From the NCBI RefSeq assembly GCF_900103275.1, contig NZ_FNGP01000005.1:62001-126000 (forward strand): a stretch of DNA of 64,000 bases. The letters are read 5' to 3'. The notes beneath the pieces are model-generated. The model had not been told where the DNA came from, made no database searches, and saw only the letters and a list, made by a program, of their open reading frames with translations. Position numbers and translations under genes: made by a program. The stretch is from Tessaracoccus oleiagri. GTDB taxonomy: Bacteria; Actinomycetota; Actinomycetes; Propionibacteriales; Propionibacteriaceae. Below are positions 39,778-47,681 of the stretch, one piece after another (position 1 is the stretch's first letter; each line of letters opens with the position of its first letter).

Positions 39778-40446
39778 CTAAAGCACCTTGCTATGCCCAT
39801 ACTCGTTGAGCAGTACGGTCGGATTCGCCTGAATGTGCTCAGGGTAGATGGAACCTTCCCAGAAAATCATAGTCCCCGATTGCTGATCCAGACCGTACAC
39901 CGGACGTAGAGCCGACAGCGAGGACACGCCACTGCTGCAGCGCGCTGAGAGCCATGTCAGAAACTGCACAAGTGGGTAGCCGCCCAATTCTTTTCCCGGC
40001 GCGTGCTCCAAGAAAGCAGTCATAGGAAGATGCTTATAGGTTCCATCGGGTTGGAGTTTGGGGGCAAGTGCGGAGAAGCTCGTGCTCCAGAATCCTCGGT
40101 CGGCGATTAGGAGAGCGTCCAACTCTTCGCTCGGATGTCCGACAGCGTACCCGTCGACGCTATGAACAAGATCATCATAGAGGGTTCTGAAGTCGCCTCT
40201 GGGATCTTGGGATGAAGGCATCAACCCCGTCGATTGGCTCAGGAGGCCAAAGGGAACTGGCCCGGTCATTACCTCGGGCCAAGCGCTGCCGAACGTTCCC
40301 GCAACCGAGTTGATCATCCGCTTCTGTTCAAGAGCGTCCAGGATGTCCTTCTTCCTCAGCGTCAACTTGCACGAGAAAGCCGCTAAGACGCCGCTTATCA
40401 GGACCGTCGGTTGGTCGGTCAGCGCACTTGGGTAGTCGGGCCCCTT
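39778..40446 (-). pseudogene. C-terminal remnant of an unrecognised protein (possible DUF6602-like)
   Basis: An open frame of 223 codons without a proper start: reading begins right after a stop at 40447-40449 and already contains conserved-looking sequence (PDYPSAL, GVLAAFSCKLTLRKKDI). A TTG at 40365 could start a 195-residue product, but it cuts through the KLTLR motif. Base composition is clearly less GC-rich than the neighbours. The pattern resembles the middle and end of proteins in the DUF6602 group often found near defence genes; this is a low-confidence match. An N-terminal piece with similar features lies at 51858-52112 in the same orientation. Confidence 0.5.
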
Positions 40447-40615
40447 CTACATTCATGTAAAGCGGGTCGAAGCAAGTCGCACGCGCAAAGATCCCGCATG
40501 GCAGTGCCGGACAGTGGCCCGACGTCAACGAGTCGTTTCCCGGTCTGACCAGGCCCGACATGCTCAGTAGCGCACCGCCGTAACTCCGGGTCCCGGATCA
40601 TGCGAGGTGCTAGCC

Positions 40616-41404
40616 GTGCCTGAACTTCCTGAGGTCGAGGTCGTGCGCCGTGGACTCGACGATCATGCCCGTGGCCGTACGATCGCCTCGGCCACTATTC
40701 TGCATCCGCGTGCGGCCCGCCGTCATGTGGGCGGTCCGGGGGATCTGGCAGTGCGGTTGGTCGGTGCGATGATCACCGGGACTGCGCGACGCGGTAAGTA
40801 CTTGTGGCTGGTCCTGGACGGCGAGGACGCGCTGCTCGCGCATCTGGGGATGAGCGGGCAGATGCTCATCACCTCGCCGGAGGCGGCAGTCGCTACTCAC
40901 GAGCGGGCTCGGTTCACCTTCACCGACGGCGGCCATGATCTGCGGTTCGAAGACCAGCGCACGTTCGGGCATCTGATGTACGACGAGGGCGGTGCGGTGC
41001 TGCCTTCGCCGATTGCCCACATTGCGCGGGATCCGTTCGATCCGCTGTTCGACCAGGCGGCAGCGGTCGCGCGGATCAAGACCAGGCGCACCGGGATCAA
41101 GCGCGTGCTGCTGGATCAGAGGGTGGTGTCCGGTATCGGGAACATCTACGCCGACGAGGCGCTCTGGGCTGCCAAGGTGCACGGGGAGACGGCGGCATCG
41201 TCGTTGAGCAAGCCAAGGATATCTGCGCTGATCGATGCCGCGCGGGAGGTCATGGATGCAGCGCTCGTTCAGGGCGGAACGTCGTTCGATTCCCTCTATG
41301 TCGACGTGGCCGGCAGCAGCGGGTATTTTGCCCGCAGCCTGAATGCCTACGGTCGTGCCGGCCGGCCCTGCAGGCGCTGCGGGACGCCGATCGTGCGGGA
41401 GTAG
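40616..41404 (+). CDS. mutM: Formamidopyrimidine-DNA glycosylase, truncated in its zinc finger by a stop codon
   Basis: An Fpg/MutM-type base-excision glycosylase of 262 residues, starting at GTG 40616 so that the catalytic proline follows the initiator ([13 protein letters not shown]). Lys in RRGKYLW, the H2TH motif [14 protein letters not shown] and the first half of the zinc finger ([11 protein letters not shown]) are present. A TAG at 41402-41404 then stops translation. The second half of the finger (CPLC) lies in frame just beyond, with exactly the 16 positions expected between the cysteine pairs if the TAG is counted as one residue. The finger contacts DNA, so the product is probably impaired unless the stop is read through. 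Confidence 0.82.
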   Translation: MPELPEVEVVRRGLDDHARGRTIASATILHPRAARRHVGGPGDLAVRLVGAMITGTARRGKYLWLVLDGEDALLAHLGMSGQMLITSPEAAVATHERARFTFTDGGHDLRFEDQRTFGHLMYDEGGAVLPSPIAHIARDPFDPLFDQAAAVARIKTRRTGIKRVLLDQRVVSGIGNIYADEALWAAKVHGETAASSLSKPRISALIDAAREVMDAALVQGGTSFDSLYVDVAGSSGYFARSLNAYGRAGRPCRRCGTPIVRE

Positions 41405-41455
41405 TTGATGAACGGGTCGAGCTATTCTTGCCCGCTCTGCCAGCGGAAACGCTAG
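41405..41455 (+). pseudogene. Detached zinc-finger end of the Fpg gene
   Basis: Seventeen codons in frame with the upstream Fpg gene encode LMNGSSYSCPLCQRKR and a second stop. This is the family's C-terminus (compare MNRSS..CP.CQ), separated from the rest only by one TAG codon. Confidence 0.8.
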
Positions 41456-41807
41456 TCGAGAGGTCGTCTCTCGAGTTGCAGGCGGACCGCGGTCGCAGTG
41501 GGGTTCGGCTCGATCCGCTGTACATAGATATATAGCGAGTCTCATCGCCGTGGATGGTGGACCGCGGTCAGCTCTGCTAGCTCGGCGAGTCCCGAGTGAA
41601 CAGATCCGGCCCTTCTGAACCGGTCTGTCCTCGTGTCCTGACGTGGTGCTCGCCAATCGACCAAACCGAGATGTCGATGCCAGAACGGCTCCTCTGGCCA
41701 TCGTCCCTGCCGCCATCCCTGAAGGGGGCAGCATCGTTGCGCAACTGCGCATCGTCGTGCGCCCTGGAACAGCGGTCTGTCGGATTCGCCGGTCGCGGCT
41801 CTCTTGT
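41456..41807. other. Gene-free stretch between fpg remnant and merR
   Basis: No supported gene, RNA or terminator. Short frames on both strands lack ribosome sites and family resemblance. It contains the A/T-rich run ATAGATATATAG near 41524-41535, unusual in this genome. Confidence 0.6.
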
Positions 41808-42197
41808 CTATACGTACCGGCAGACCTGGTCCGCGCTGCAGGTCTCGGGCTCGGGGTGCGCCGCGTCGTCCCGGAGGTTGGCGATGGTGTCGCGCAAGGC
41901 GGTGAGCTGGGCGATCTGCTGCTCGATGTCGCGCAGGCGCGCGTCGAGCAGGTCTCGGACGTGGGCGCACGGGGCGTGGCCGGCGTCGCGGATGTCCACA
42001 ATCTGGCGGATCTGGGCGAGCGTGAGGCCGGCAGCCTGGCCGCGGTGGACGAAGTCGACGCGCGCGATTGCGTCCGGCGGGTAGTCGCGGTACCCCGACG
42101 ACGTCCTGTCGGGCGGGGGGAGCAGCCCCTGCTCTTCGTAGAACCTCAGCGTCTTCGCCGTGGTGCCGGCCGCCTCGGCGAATTCCCCGATCCTCAT
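41808..42197 (-). CDS. merR: MerR-family mercury-responsive regulator
   Basis: A 129-residue MerR protein. The N-terminal winged helix has RIGEFAEAAGTTAKTLRFYEEQGLLPPPDRTSSGYRDY; a dimerisation helix follows; the effector end contains APCAHV and PETCSADQVCRYV, giving three cysteines like the Hg(II) site of MerR (one from one subunit, two from the other). The ATG at 42197 has a GGAGGAGG site. Divergent from merA across a MerR-type promoter. The context makes mercury the likely inducer. Confidence 0.9.
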   Translation of the reverse strand: MRIGEFAEAAGTTAKTLRFYEEQGLLPPPDRTSSGYRDYPPDAIARVDFVHRGQAAGLTLAQIRQIVDIRDAGHAPCAHVRDLLDARLRDIEQQIAQLTALRDTIANLRDDAAHPEPETCSADQVCRYV

Positions 42198-42226
42198 GGC
42201 CTCCTCCATCCGTGTCGCGGCCGCAC

Positions 42227-42258
42227 TTGACCTTCCTCTGTACTGGAAGGTCCAGTAT
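42227..42258 (+). promoter_or_regulatory. MerR-type promoter/operator of merA
   Basis: A perfect dyad ACCTTCC-N8-GGAAGGT (42230-42251) lies between a -35 TTGACC (42227-42232) and a -10 region CAGTAT (42253-42258), giving a 19-20 bp spacer. The overlong spacer with a dyad inside is the hallmark of MerR-activated promoters. Confidence 0.8.
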
Positions 42259-42300
42259 GGCTGAGACGGAGCAGAAATCCAAGGACTGACAGGAGCAGCG

Positions 42301-43722
42301 ATGCCTACCAAGTACGACCTCGCCATCATCGGATCCGGAGGCGGCGCGTTCGCCGCCGCCATCCGCGCGACCACGCTCGGCAAGTCGGTGGCGATGATCG
42401 AGCGCGGGACCTTCGGCGGCACGTGCGTGAACACCGGCTGCGTGCCGTCGAAGGCGCTCATCGCCGCCGCTGATGCCCGGCATGTTGCCGTAGACGCCTC
42501 GCAGCGGTTCCCCGGCATCGCCACGGCCGCGGGACCGGTGGACATGCCGACGCTGATCGGCGGGAAGCAGGACCTCGTCGAAGGCTTGCGGGGTGAGAAG
42601 TACGTGGACGTCGCCGAGTCGTACGGCTGGCACGTACGGCAGGGCGAAGCCGCGTTCGCCGGCACCCCTGAAGCGCCGGTCCTCGAGGTTCGGTCTGTCG
42701 AGGGCGCTGTCGAGACGATCGAGGCCGCCCAGTACCTGGTCGCCACAGGCTCCCATCCCTGGGCCCCGCCGATCGACGGGCTGGAGGAGGCCGGGTACCT
42801 GACCTCCACGACGGCGATGGAACTGACCGAGGTCCCCGAGTCGCTGCTGGTGCTCGGCGGCGGATACGTGGCGCTGGAGCAGGCCCAGCTGTTCGCCCGC
42901 CTCGGATCGAATGTCACCCTCCTGGTGCGCTCCCGGCTGGCCTCGAAGGAGGAGCCGGAGGTGTCCAAGGCGCTGGCCGAGGTCTTCGCCGACGAGGGCA
43001 TCCGGGTGGTCCGCCGAGCGGTCCCGACCAGCGTGGCTCGCAGCGCCGACGGGAAGGTCATCGTGGCCGCCGACGTGTCCGGCGGTTCGCAGGAGTTCCG
43101 CGCCGACCAGCTCCTGGTCGCGCTCGGCCGCCGGCCAGTGACCGATGCCTTGAACCTGGAGGCGGTGGAGGTCAAGACCGGCGACTCCGGGCAGATCGTG
43201 GTCTCCGACCAGCTGCAGTCCTCGAACCCCCGGATCTGGGCCGCCGGCGACGTGACCGGGCACCCCGAATTCGTCTACGTCGCCGCCCACCACGGCACTC
43301 TGGTCGCCGAGAACGCCTTCGCCGACGCCGAGAGGTCGGTGGACTATGCCCGGTTGCCGCGAGTGACGTTCACCGGGCCTGCCATCGGCGCGGTCGGCAT
43401 GACCGAGAAGCAGGTCCTCGACGCAGGCATCCGCTGCGACTGCCGGGTGCTGCCGCTGGAGTACGTGCCCCGCGCGCTGGTGAACCGGGACACCCGCGGG
43501 TTCATCAAGATGGTCGCCGACGCGGACACCGGAGAGATCCTCGGCCTCACCGCCGTTGCCAAGGACGCCGGAGAGCTCGCCGCTGCCGGAGTCCACGTGC
43601 TCGGCAAGAGCGTCGCGGAGGTCGCCGACGCCTGGGCCCCGTACCTGACCATGGCCGAGGGCATCCGGATCGCCGCCAAGGCCTTCACCGCCGACGTCTC
43701 GAAGCTGTCCTGCTGCGCCTGA
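42301..43722 (+). CDS. merA: Mercuric reductase
   Basis: A 473-residue FAD-dependent mercuric reductase reducing Hg(II) to volatile Hg(0) with NADPH. FAD binding is IIGSGGGAFAAAI, the redox-active pair is in GTCVNTGCVPSK (residues about 41-52), and NADPH binding is LVLGGGYVALEQAQLFARLG. The C-terminal Hg-binding vicinal cysteines are in KLSCCA. The N-terminal heavy-metal-associated domain of longer MerA forms is absent. ATG 42301 follows AGGAGC. First gene of the mer cluster. Confidence 0.97.
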   Translation: MPTKYDLAIIGSGGGAFAAAIRATTLGKSVAMIERGTFGGTCVNTGCVPSKALIAAADARHVAVDASQRFPGIATAAGPVDMPTLIGGKQDLVEGLRGEKYVDVAESYGWHVRQGEAAFAGTPEAPVLEVRSVEGAVETIEAAQYLVATGSHPWAPPIDGLEEAGYLTSTTAMELTEVPESLLVLGGGYVALEQAQLFARLGSNVTLLVRSRLASKEEPEVSKALAEVFADEGIRVVRRAVPTSVARSADGKVIVAADVSGGSQEFRADQLLVALGRRPVTDALNLEAVEVKTGDSGQIVVSDQLQSSNPRIWAAGDVTGHPEFVYVAAHHGTLVAENAFADAERSVDYARLPRVTFTGPAIGAVGMTEKQVLDAGIRCDCRVLPLEYVPRALVNRDTRGFIKMVADADTGEILGLTAVAKDAGELAAAGVHVLGKSVAEVADAWAPYLTMAEGIRIAAKAFTADVSKLSCCA

Positions 43723-43772
43723 CCCGACCCGGAAGCAGCACCTGCCCGAACTCAGAATTGGAGGAAACCGAA

Positions 43773-44441
43773 ATGTCCGACCTCAGCACGCAACTGCCCG
43801 ATCGGCTCAACAGGCCCGAGGAGACCGGCCTCGACCCCGGCCTGCTGGTCCCGCTGCTGCGGCTGCTCGTCGACGGCGACCCCGTCACGATCGAGCAGCT
43901 CGCCACCGCCGCCGGCCGCACCCCTGAGCAGGTCTGCAACGGGCTGGCCGCCGTGCCCGACACTGAGTACGACGACCAGGGCCGCATCGTCGGCCAGGGC
44001 CTCACCCTGCGCCCGACCCCGCACCGATTCGCCGTGGCCGGTCAGGAGCTCTACACCTGGTGCGCCTTGGACACCCTGGTCTTCCCTGGCCTCCTCGACC
44101 GGGCGGCCCGCGTGGAGTCTGTCTCCCCGGCCAGCGGCGAGAGGATCGTCGTCGCCGTCAACGTCGACCCTGCCACCGGCGTCACCCGCGTCGAACCCGC
44201 GAGCGCCGTCGTGTCCCTGGTGAACCCGGAGCAGATCACCTCGATCCGCTCCTCGTTCTGCGACCAGGTGCACTACTTTACATCTGCAGACGACGCCGCC
44301 GGATGGCTCGCTGAGCACCCAGGGGCTCAAGCGGTGCCGGTGATCGAAGCCCATCAGATCGGCATCGAACTCGCTTCCCACCTGCTCGACCGGCTCCGGG
44401 CCGACGCCCAGACTGCCGACCGCTGCCACCGCTGCTGCTAG
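43773..44441 (+). CDS. merB: Organomercurial lyase
   Basis: A 222-residue MerB, which cleaves carbon-mercury bonds so that MerA can reduce the released Hg(II). The catalytic Cys and Asp are in YTWCALDTLVFP, corresponding to Cys96 and Asp99 of R831b MerB, and the second catalytic Cys (Cys159) is in SIRSSFCDQVHYF. The C-terminus ends CHRCC, a cysteine-rich tail not needed for catalysis. ATG 43773 has a GGAGG site; TTG 43758 is less likely. Broad-spectrum mercury resistance is expected. Confidence 0.95.
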   Translation: MSDLSTQLPDRLNRPEETGLDPGLLVPLLRLLVDGDPVTIEQLATAAGRTPEQVCNGLAAVPDTEYDDQGRIVGQGLTLRPTPHRFAVAGQELYTWCALDTLVFPGLLDRAARVESVSPASGERIVVAVNVDPATGVTRVEPASAVVSLVNPEQITSIRSSFCDQVHYFTSADDAAGWLAEHPGAQAVPVIEAHQIGIELASHLLDRLRADAQTADRCHRCC

Positions 44442-44469
44442 CCGGGCCCCGAATGAAACGAGAACACCG

Positions 44470-44760
44470 ATGACGACCAGACGCGACGACCGACCCGGCG
44501 GCCTGGTGCTCGGGGCAGGGGTCGTGCTCCTCATGGCACTGTGCTGCGGTCTGCCGCTGCTCATCGCCGGCGGCGTGCTCGCCGGCCTCGGCGGGATCCT
44601 CGCCAACCCCTGGGTGGTAGGCACCGGCATGGCGCTCGTGGTACTCGTCGTACTCGCCGCCGCCCACCGCCGGACCCGCAGCGACCGCACCGGCCACGAC
44701 TGCTGCCCGACCATTGATTCCGATCATGCCACCGACACGAAGGAAGACCAGAACCTATGA
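44470..44760 (+). CDS. Small membrane protein, putative mercury transporter (MerF-like)
   Basis: A 96-residue protein with two transmembrane helices. The first contains a vicinal cysteine pair, LMALCCGLPLLIAGG, as in MerF/MerT-type Hg(II) importers. The second is followed by a cytoplasmic tail carrying another pair (HDCCPT). Sequence identity to known MerF is not assessable here; the call rests on topology, cysteines and position between merB and a redox lipoprotein. The stop overlaps the next ATG. Confidence 0.65.
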   Translation: MTTRRDDRPGGLVLGAGVVLLMALCCGLPLLIAGGVLAGLGGILANPWVVGTGMALVVLVVLAAAHRRTRSDRTGHDCCPTIDSDHATDTKEDQNL

Positions 44761-45284
44761 CCACCCCCCTCACCCGCCGCGCGGCCCTCTCGTTCGCAGG
44801 CCTCATGGTCGCAGGACCGCTGGTCCTGACCGCCTGCGGCAAATCTGACGACGCCGCGCCCACAGCCGATGTCGGCTCGCCCGCGGCCGTGACCAGCATC
44901 GACGGCAGGCAGGTCAGCCTGCCCGCCGCGGGGAAGCCCACCGCGGTGTTCTTCTTCTCTGTCGGCTGCGGCGAATGCGTCGGCGGGGCCCGATCCCTCG
45001 GCGAGGCCGCCGCCAGCGCGGAAGCGAACGGCACCGGTGCCGGATTCCTCGCCGTCGACATGGATCCGCGCGAAACCAAGGAGACTATCGAAGGCTTCAT
45101 GAAATACGTCGAGGCTGAACGCGTCCCCGCCGCCATCGACCAGGGCGCAACCCTGTCCCAGCGATTCGACGTCGCCGCGCTATCCACGCTCATCATCGTC
45201 GATTCCGACGGCCGGGTGACTTTCCGCGCCACCGACCCCGACGCTGAGACGATCATCGGCGAGCTCGAAAAGGCCGGGGCCTGA
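44757..45284 (+). CDS. Thioredoxin-fold lipoprotein (TlpA/ResA-like)
   Basis: A 175-residue exported protein. The N-terminus TRRAALSFAGLMVAGPLVLTAC combines a twin arginine with a lipobox (LTAC), so it is probably a membrane-anchored lipoprotein. The thioredoxin-like domain has an active-site CGEC motif in FFSVGCGECVGG near residue 73, and ALSTLIIVDSDGRV further on, where thioredoxins carry a cis-proline (here Ser). It likely exchanges thiols outside the membrane, re-reduced by the CcdA-like protein next door. Its presence in a mer cluster suggests reduction or delivery of Hg-binding thiols. Confidence 0.82.
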   Translation: MTTPLTRRAALSFAGLMVAGPLVLTACGKSDDAAPTADVGSPAAVTSIDGRQVSLPAAGKPTAVFFFSVGCGECVGGARSLGEAAASAEANGTGAGFLAVDMDPRETKETIEGFMKYVEAERVPAAIDQGATLSQRFDVAALSTLIIVDSDGRVTFRATDPDAETIIGELEKAGA

Positions 45285-45287
45285 GCC

Positions 45288-46205
45288 ATGGGTGGACTCC
45301 TTGCCCTCGCCTTCGCTGCCGGAATGATCGCCCCGGTCAACCCCTGCGGTTTTGCACTGCTTCCGGCATGGATCACCCACGCGCTGGGCGACGCCGCATC
45401 CTCCCCGGCCCCGGTGCGCCTCCTTCGATCGCTGCGGGCAGGCCTCGCCGTGACGATCGGGTTCGCAGGCACGCTGGCGCTGGCGGGTATCGCTGTGAGT
45501 GCCGGAGCGCGGAGCCTGATCCAGGCCGCTCCAGCACTGGGGCTCGCCGTCGGCGTCGTGCTCGTCCTGTTCGGCGCGGCGATGCTGGCCGGTCGCTCGT
45601 TCTCGCTCCGGCTGCCCGGCATCCCCAACCGGGTCACGGCGCGTCCGCCGAGCACCGCACGCATGGTCGTCTTCGGGGTCGGCTACGCCGCGGCGTCGCT
45701 GTCGTGCACCTTCGGAGTGTTCCTCGCCGTCGTCGCGCAGGCGCAGGCCACAGCCAGCTTCGCCGGCCTGCTCCTCGTCTTCGCCGTCTACGCCGCGGGA
45801 TCCGCGAGCGTCCTGCTGCTCGTCGCCGTCACCGCTGCCGCTGCCGGTACGGCGCTCTCGCGACGCATTGCCTCACTGGCACGCTATGGCCCCAGGGTCA
45901 CCGCCGCCGTGCTCATCCTCACCGGGGCCTACCTGGCCTGGTACTGGTACCCGGCCGTCACCGGTGACGCTTCAGCGTTCGGCCGCACCAATGCCGTCGC
46001 CGCGGTCGCAACTTCGGTGTCTGACTGGGTCCAGGGGCACGTCGGCGTCGTGACCGGAGTGTCCGTCGCGGCCGTGTTCGTCGCGCTGCTGCTCGGAACC
46101 CTCGCCGGACGCCGTCCTATGTCCATCTGGAAGGCCAAGGGAGACTGCTGCGACGCCGAGCAAGCGCACTCTGCCGACGACCGGCCGAGCGCGACGACGG
46201 AGTGA
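45288..46205 (+). CDS. CcdA/DsbD-like transmembrane thiol-electron carrier
   Basis: A 305-residue membrane protein with six to eight helices. The two halves of the CcdA core carry the redox cysteines in VNPCGFALLP and SLSCTFGVF, which shuttle electrons across the membrane. A C-terminal cytoplasmic extension contains GDCCDAEQAH, an extra vicinal cysteine pair. It starts 3 nt after the thioredoxin-like lipoprotein and is its probable partner. Some mer clusters contain CcdA-like proteins annotated as mercury transporters, so direct Hg transport is an alternative. Confidence 0.85.
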   Translation: MGGLLALAFAAGMIAPVNPCGFALLPAWITHALGDAASSPAPVRLLRSLRAGLAVTIGFAGTLALAGIAVSAGARSLIQAAPALGLAVGVVLVLFGAAMLAGRSFSLRLPGIPNRVTARPPSTARMVVFGVGYAAASLSCTFGVFLAVVAQAQATASFAGLLLVFAVYAAGSASVLLLVAVTAAAAGTALSRRIASLARYGPRVTAAVLILTGAYLAWYWYPAVTGDASAFGRTNAVAAVATSVSDWVQGHVGVVTGVSVAAVFVALLLGTLAGRRPMSIWKAKGDCCDAEQAHSADDRPSATTE

Positions 46206-46787
46206 GCACGACTCTGCCGGAATCTGAGGACGATTGACTCGACGTCGTAACTACCGCCGAGCGCCAAAACTACAGCGCCAAGATCATCTGGCGGCGAATA
46301 TGGCGGGGAAGACTTCCGGCCCGTACCGAGAAGGTGAGTGGACGCGACGGACGCCCGCTCATCAGGACAATGATCCGAGTCTCGGTCTTGGACTAGGCGC
46401 TCGGCTCGGTCGTGCACGACGTGCACGTCCAGAAGATCGGCAAAGCTGCGCTGCGGCTGACGCGCGAACAGGCGAGGACATCACCCGGATCTTCGCTGAC
46501 CACCTGCTCGAATGTGATGGCAAACGAAAATGAGGTGTCGAAGCTGGGTCTTCGCAGCAGGGATGTAATGTCCATCCGTCGATGGCAGAGGTTTCCTGGA
46601 CCGTAGATCGCTTGTGGCCGGCTCTTTCCTCGACTGCGCCCGTTCCTCTCAGGCTGAAGTCCTGAGGCTCCGTTCTCGTAACATAGGCACTGTACGTCAC
46701 CACGCCCGCCGGCGTGAATCCGCCGGTGAACAGTTCAGACCCCTTCGTCACACCTCCCGTAATTCATTGCTCCTATTGTGGGACGCA
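46206..46787. other. Gene-free, degraded stretch within the metal island
   Basis: No supported gene. Frames up to about 130 codons occur on both strands but have no ribosome sites, mixed composition and no family resemblance. It probably consists of decayed sequence joining the mer cluster to the fpg tail. Confidence 0.6.
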
Positions 46788-46922
46788 GGCTACGGGGTGC
46801 ACCTTCTGGCTGGCTATGGGATCGCTCGACACCCGTGCGAGCGCTGCGGAACGCAGATAGTACGGAAGAAGATCATGAACCGATCGAGCCACCTCTGCCC
46901 GGTTTGCCAGCTGGAACGATAG
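46788..46922 (+). pseudogene. Zinc-finger end of a second Fpg-type glycosylase (remnant)
   Basis: About 44 codons encoding the C-terminus of an Fpg family protein: LAGYGIARHPCERCGTQIVRKKIMNRSSHLCPVCQ. Both cysteine pairs are 16 residues apart and uninterrupted. The rest of the gene is missing. It is related to, but clearly different from, the fpg end at 41330-41455, so it is not a recent duplicate. Confidence 0.75.
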
Positions 46923-47117
46923 AGGCCCTGCTTCACGCGATGAGTGTTGCTTCGACGCGCCTTGATCAATGCACGTAGGCCCCAGCATCGATCGAATACG
47001 CCCCGCCGGATGCAAGAACTCGGTGAAGTAGAACTGAACCGGACTCCGAATACCGAGGTCGCACTTTCGTGACGAAACATCTCCTGTGGGTGGCGATGTT
47101 CAGCTGTTCCAGTTTCA

Positions 47118-47681
47118 TCACGGCTGGGCATTTCGTACGCGATGATTCTCGCCCGGCCTCGGCGAGGCGAGGTTCAGGCAGACCAGGCCGACACCGGCGA
47201 CCACGAAGACGTCCGCGACGTTCCCGACGAAGAGGCTCCCGTAGGCGAGGAAGTCCGTGACGTGCCCTTGACCGATCGCGGGCGGGTTACCGAGCCGGTC
47301 GACGAGGTTGCCGACCGCACCGCCGAGGACCATGCCCAGGGCAAGGCCCCACCGCAAGCCCCGAAGCCGCACGGCGAACACGACCACCGCCACCGAAGCG
47401 AGGACGCCGACGGCCGTGAAGATCCACGTCGATCCCGCGCCGAGCGAGAACGCGGCCCCGGGGTTGTAGACCAGGGACAGGCCGAACAAGTCGCCGAGCA
47501 GCGGGACCCGTTCGCCCGGCGTCAGCCGCGCGGCCGCGAGGGCCTTCGTCCCCTGGTCCAGAGCGAGGCCGAGCGCGCCGACGGCGAGAGCTGCGCCGAC
47601 CGCCCGCCGGGTGGGAGGAGGCGGGGCCTTCTCGTCCGCGACGCCGGCGTCAGCCGTCTCGACGGCATCCGGCACGTTCAC
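47118..47681 (-). CDS. lspA: Lipoprotein signal peptidase (island copy)
   Basis: A 187-residue signal peptidase II with four transmembrane segments. The motifs are ALDQGTKALA, YNPGAAFSLG, GGAVGNLVDRL with the first catalytic Asp, and VGNVADVFVVAG with the second. It cleaves prolipoproteins before the lipid-modified Cys. GTG 47681 overlaps the upstream cadA stop (GTGA). lspA next to heavy-metal ATPases is a known arrangement in actinobacterial metal islands; here it might process the thioredoxin-like lipoprotein of the mer cluster (inference). Confidence 0.92.
   Translation of the reverse strand: MNVPDAVETADAGVADEKAPPPPTRRAVGAALAVGALGLALDQGTKALAAARLTPGERVPLLGDLFGLSLVYNPGAAFSLGAGSTWIFTAVGVLASVAVVVFAVRLRGLRWGLALGMVLGGAVGNLVDRLGNPPAIGQGHVTDFLAYGSLFVGNVADVFVVAGVGLVCLNLASPRPGENHRVRNAQP

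Noticed and set aside
39376-39909. Plus-strand frame of 177 codons after the tmsB-like gene
   Set aside because: It begins inside the methyltransferase gene and runs antisense into the minus-strand remnant; no family features or ribosome site.
40607-40615. Alternative upstream start of the Fpg gene
   Set aside because: Fpg needs the proline immediately after the initiator as its catalytic N-terminus; GTG 40616 provides this.
46362-46751. Minus-strand frame starting MTKGSELFTGG, resembling the start of green fluorescent protein
   Set aside because: The resemblance ends after these residues; the frame is in degraded intergenic DNA, so it is a coincidence.
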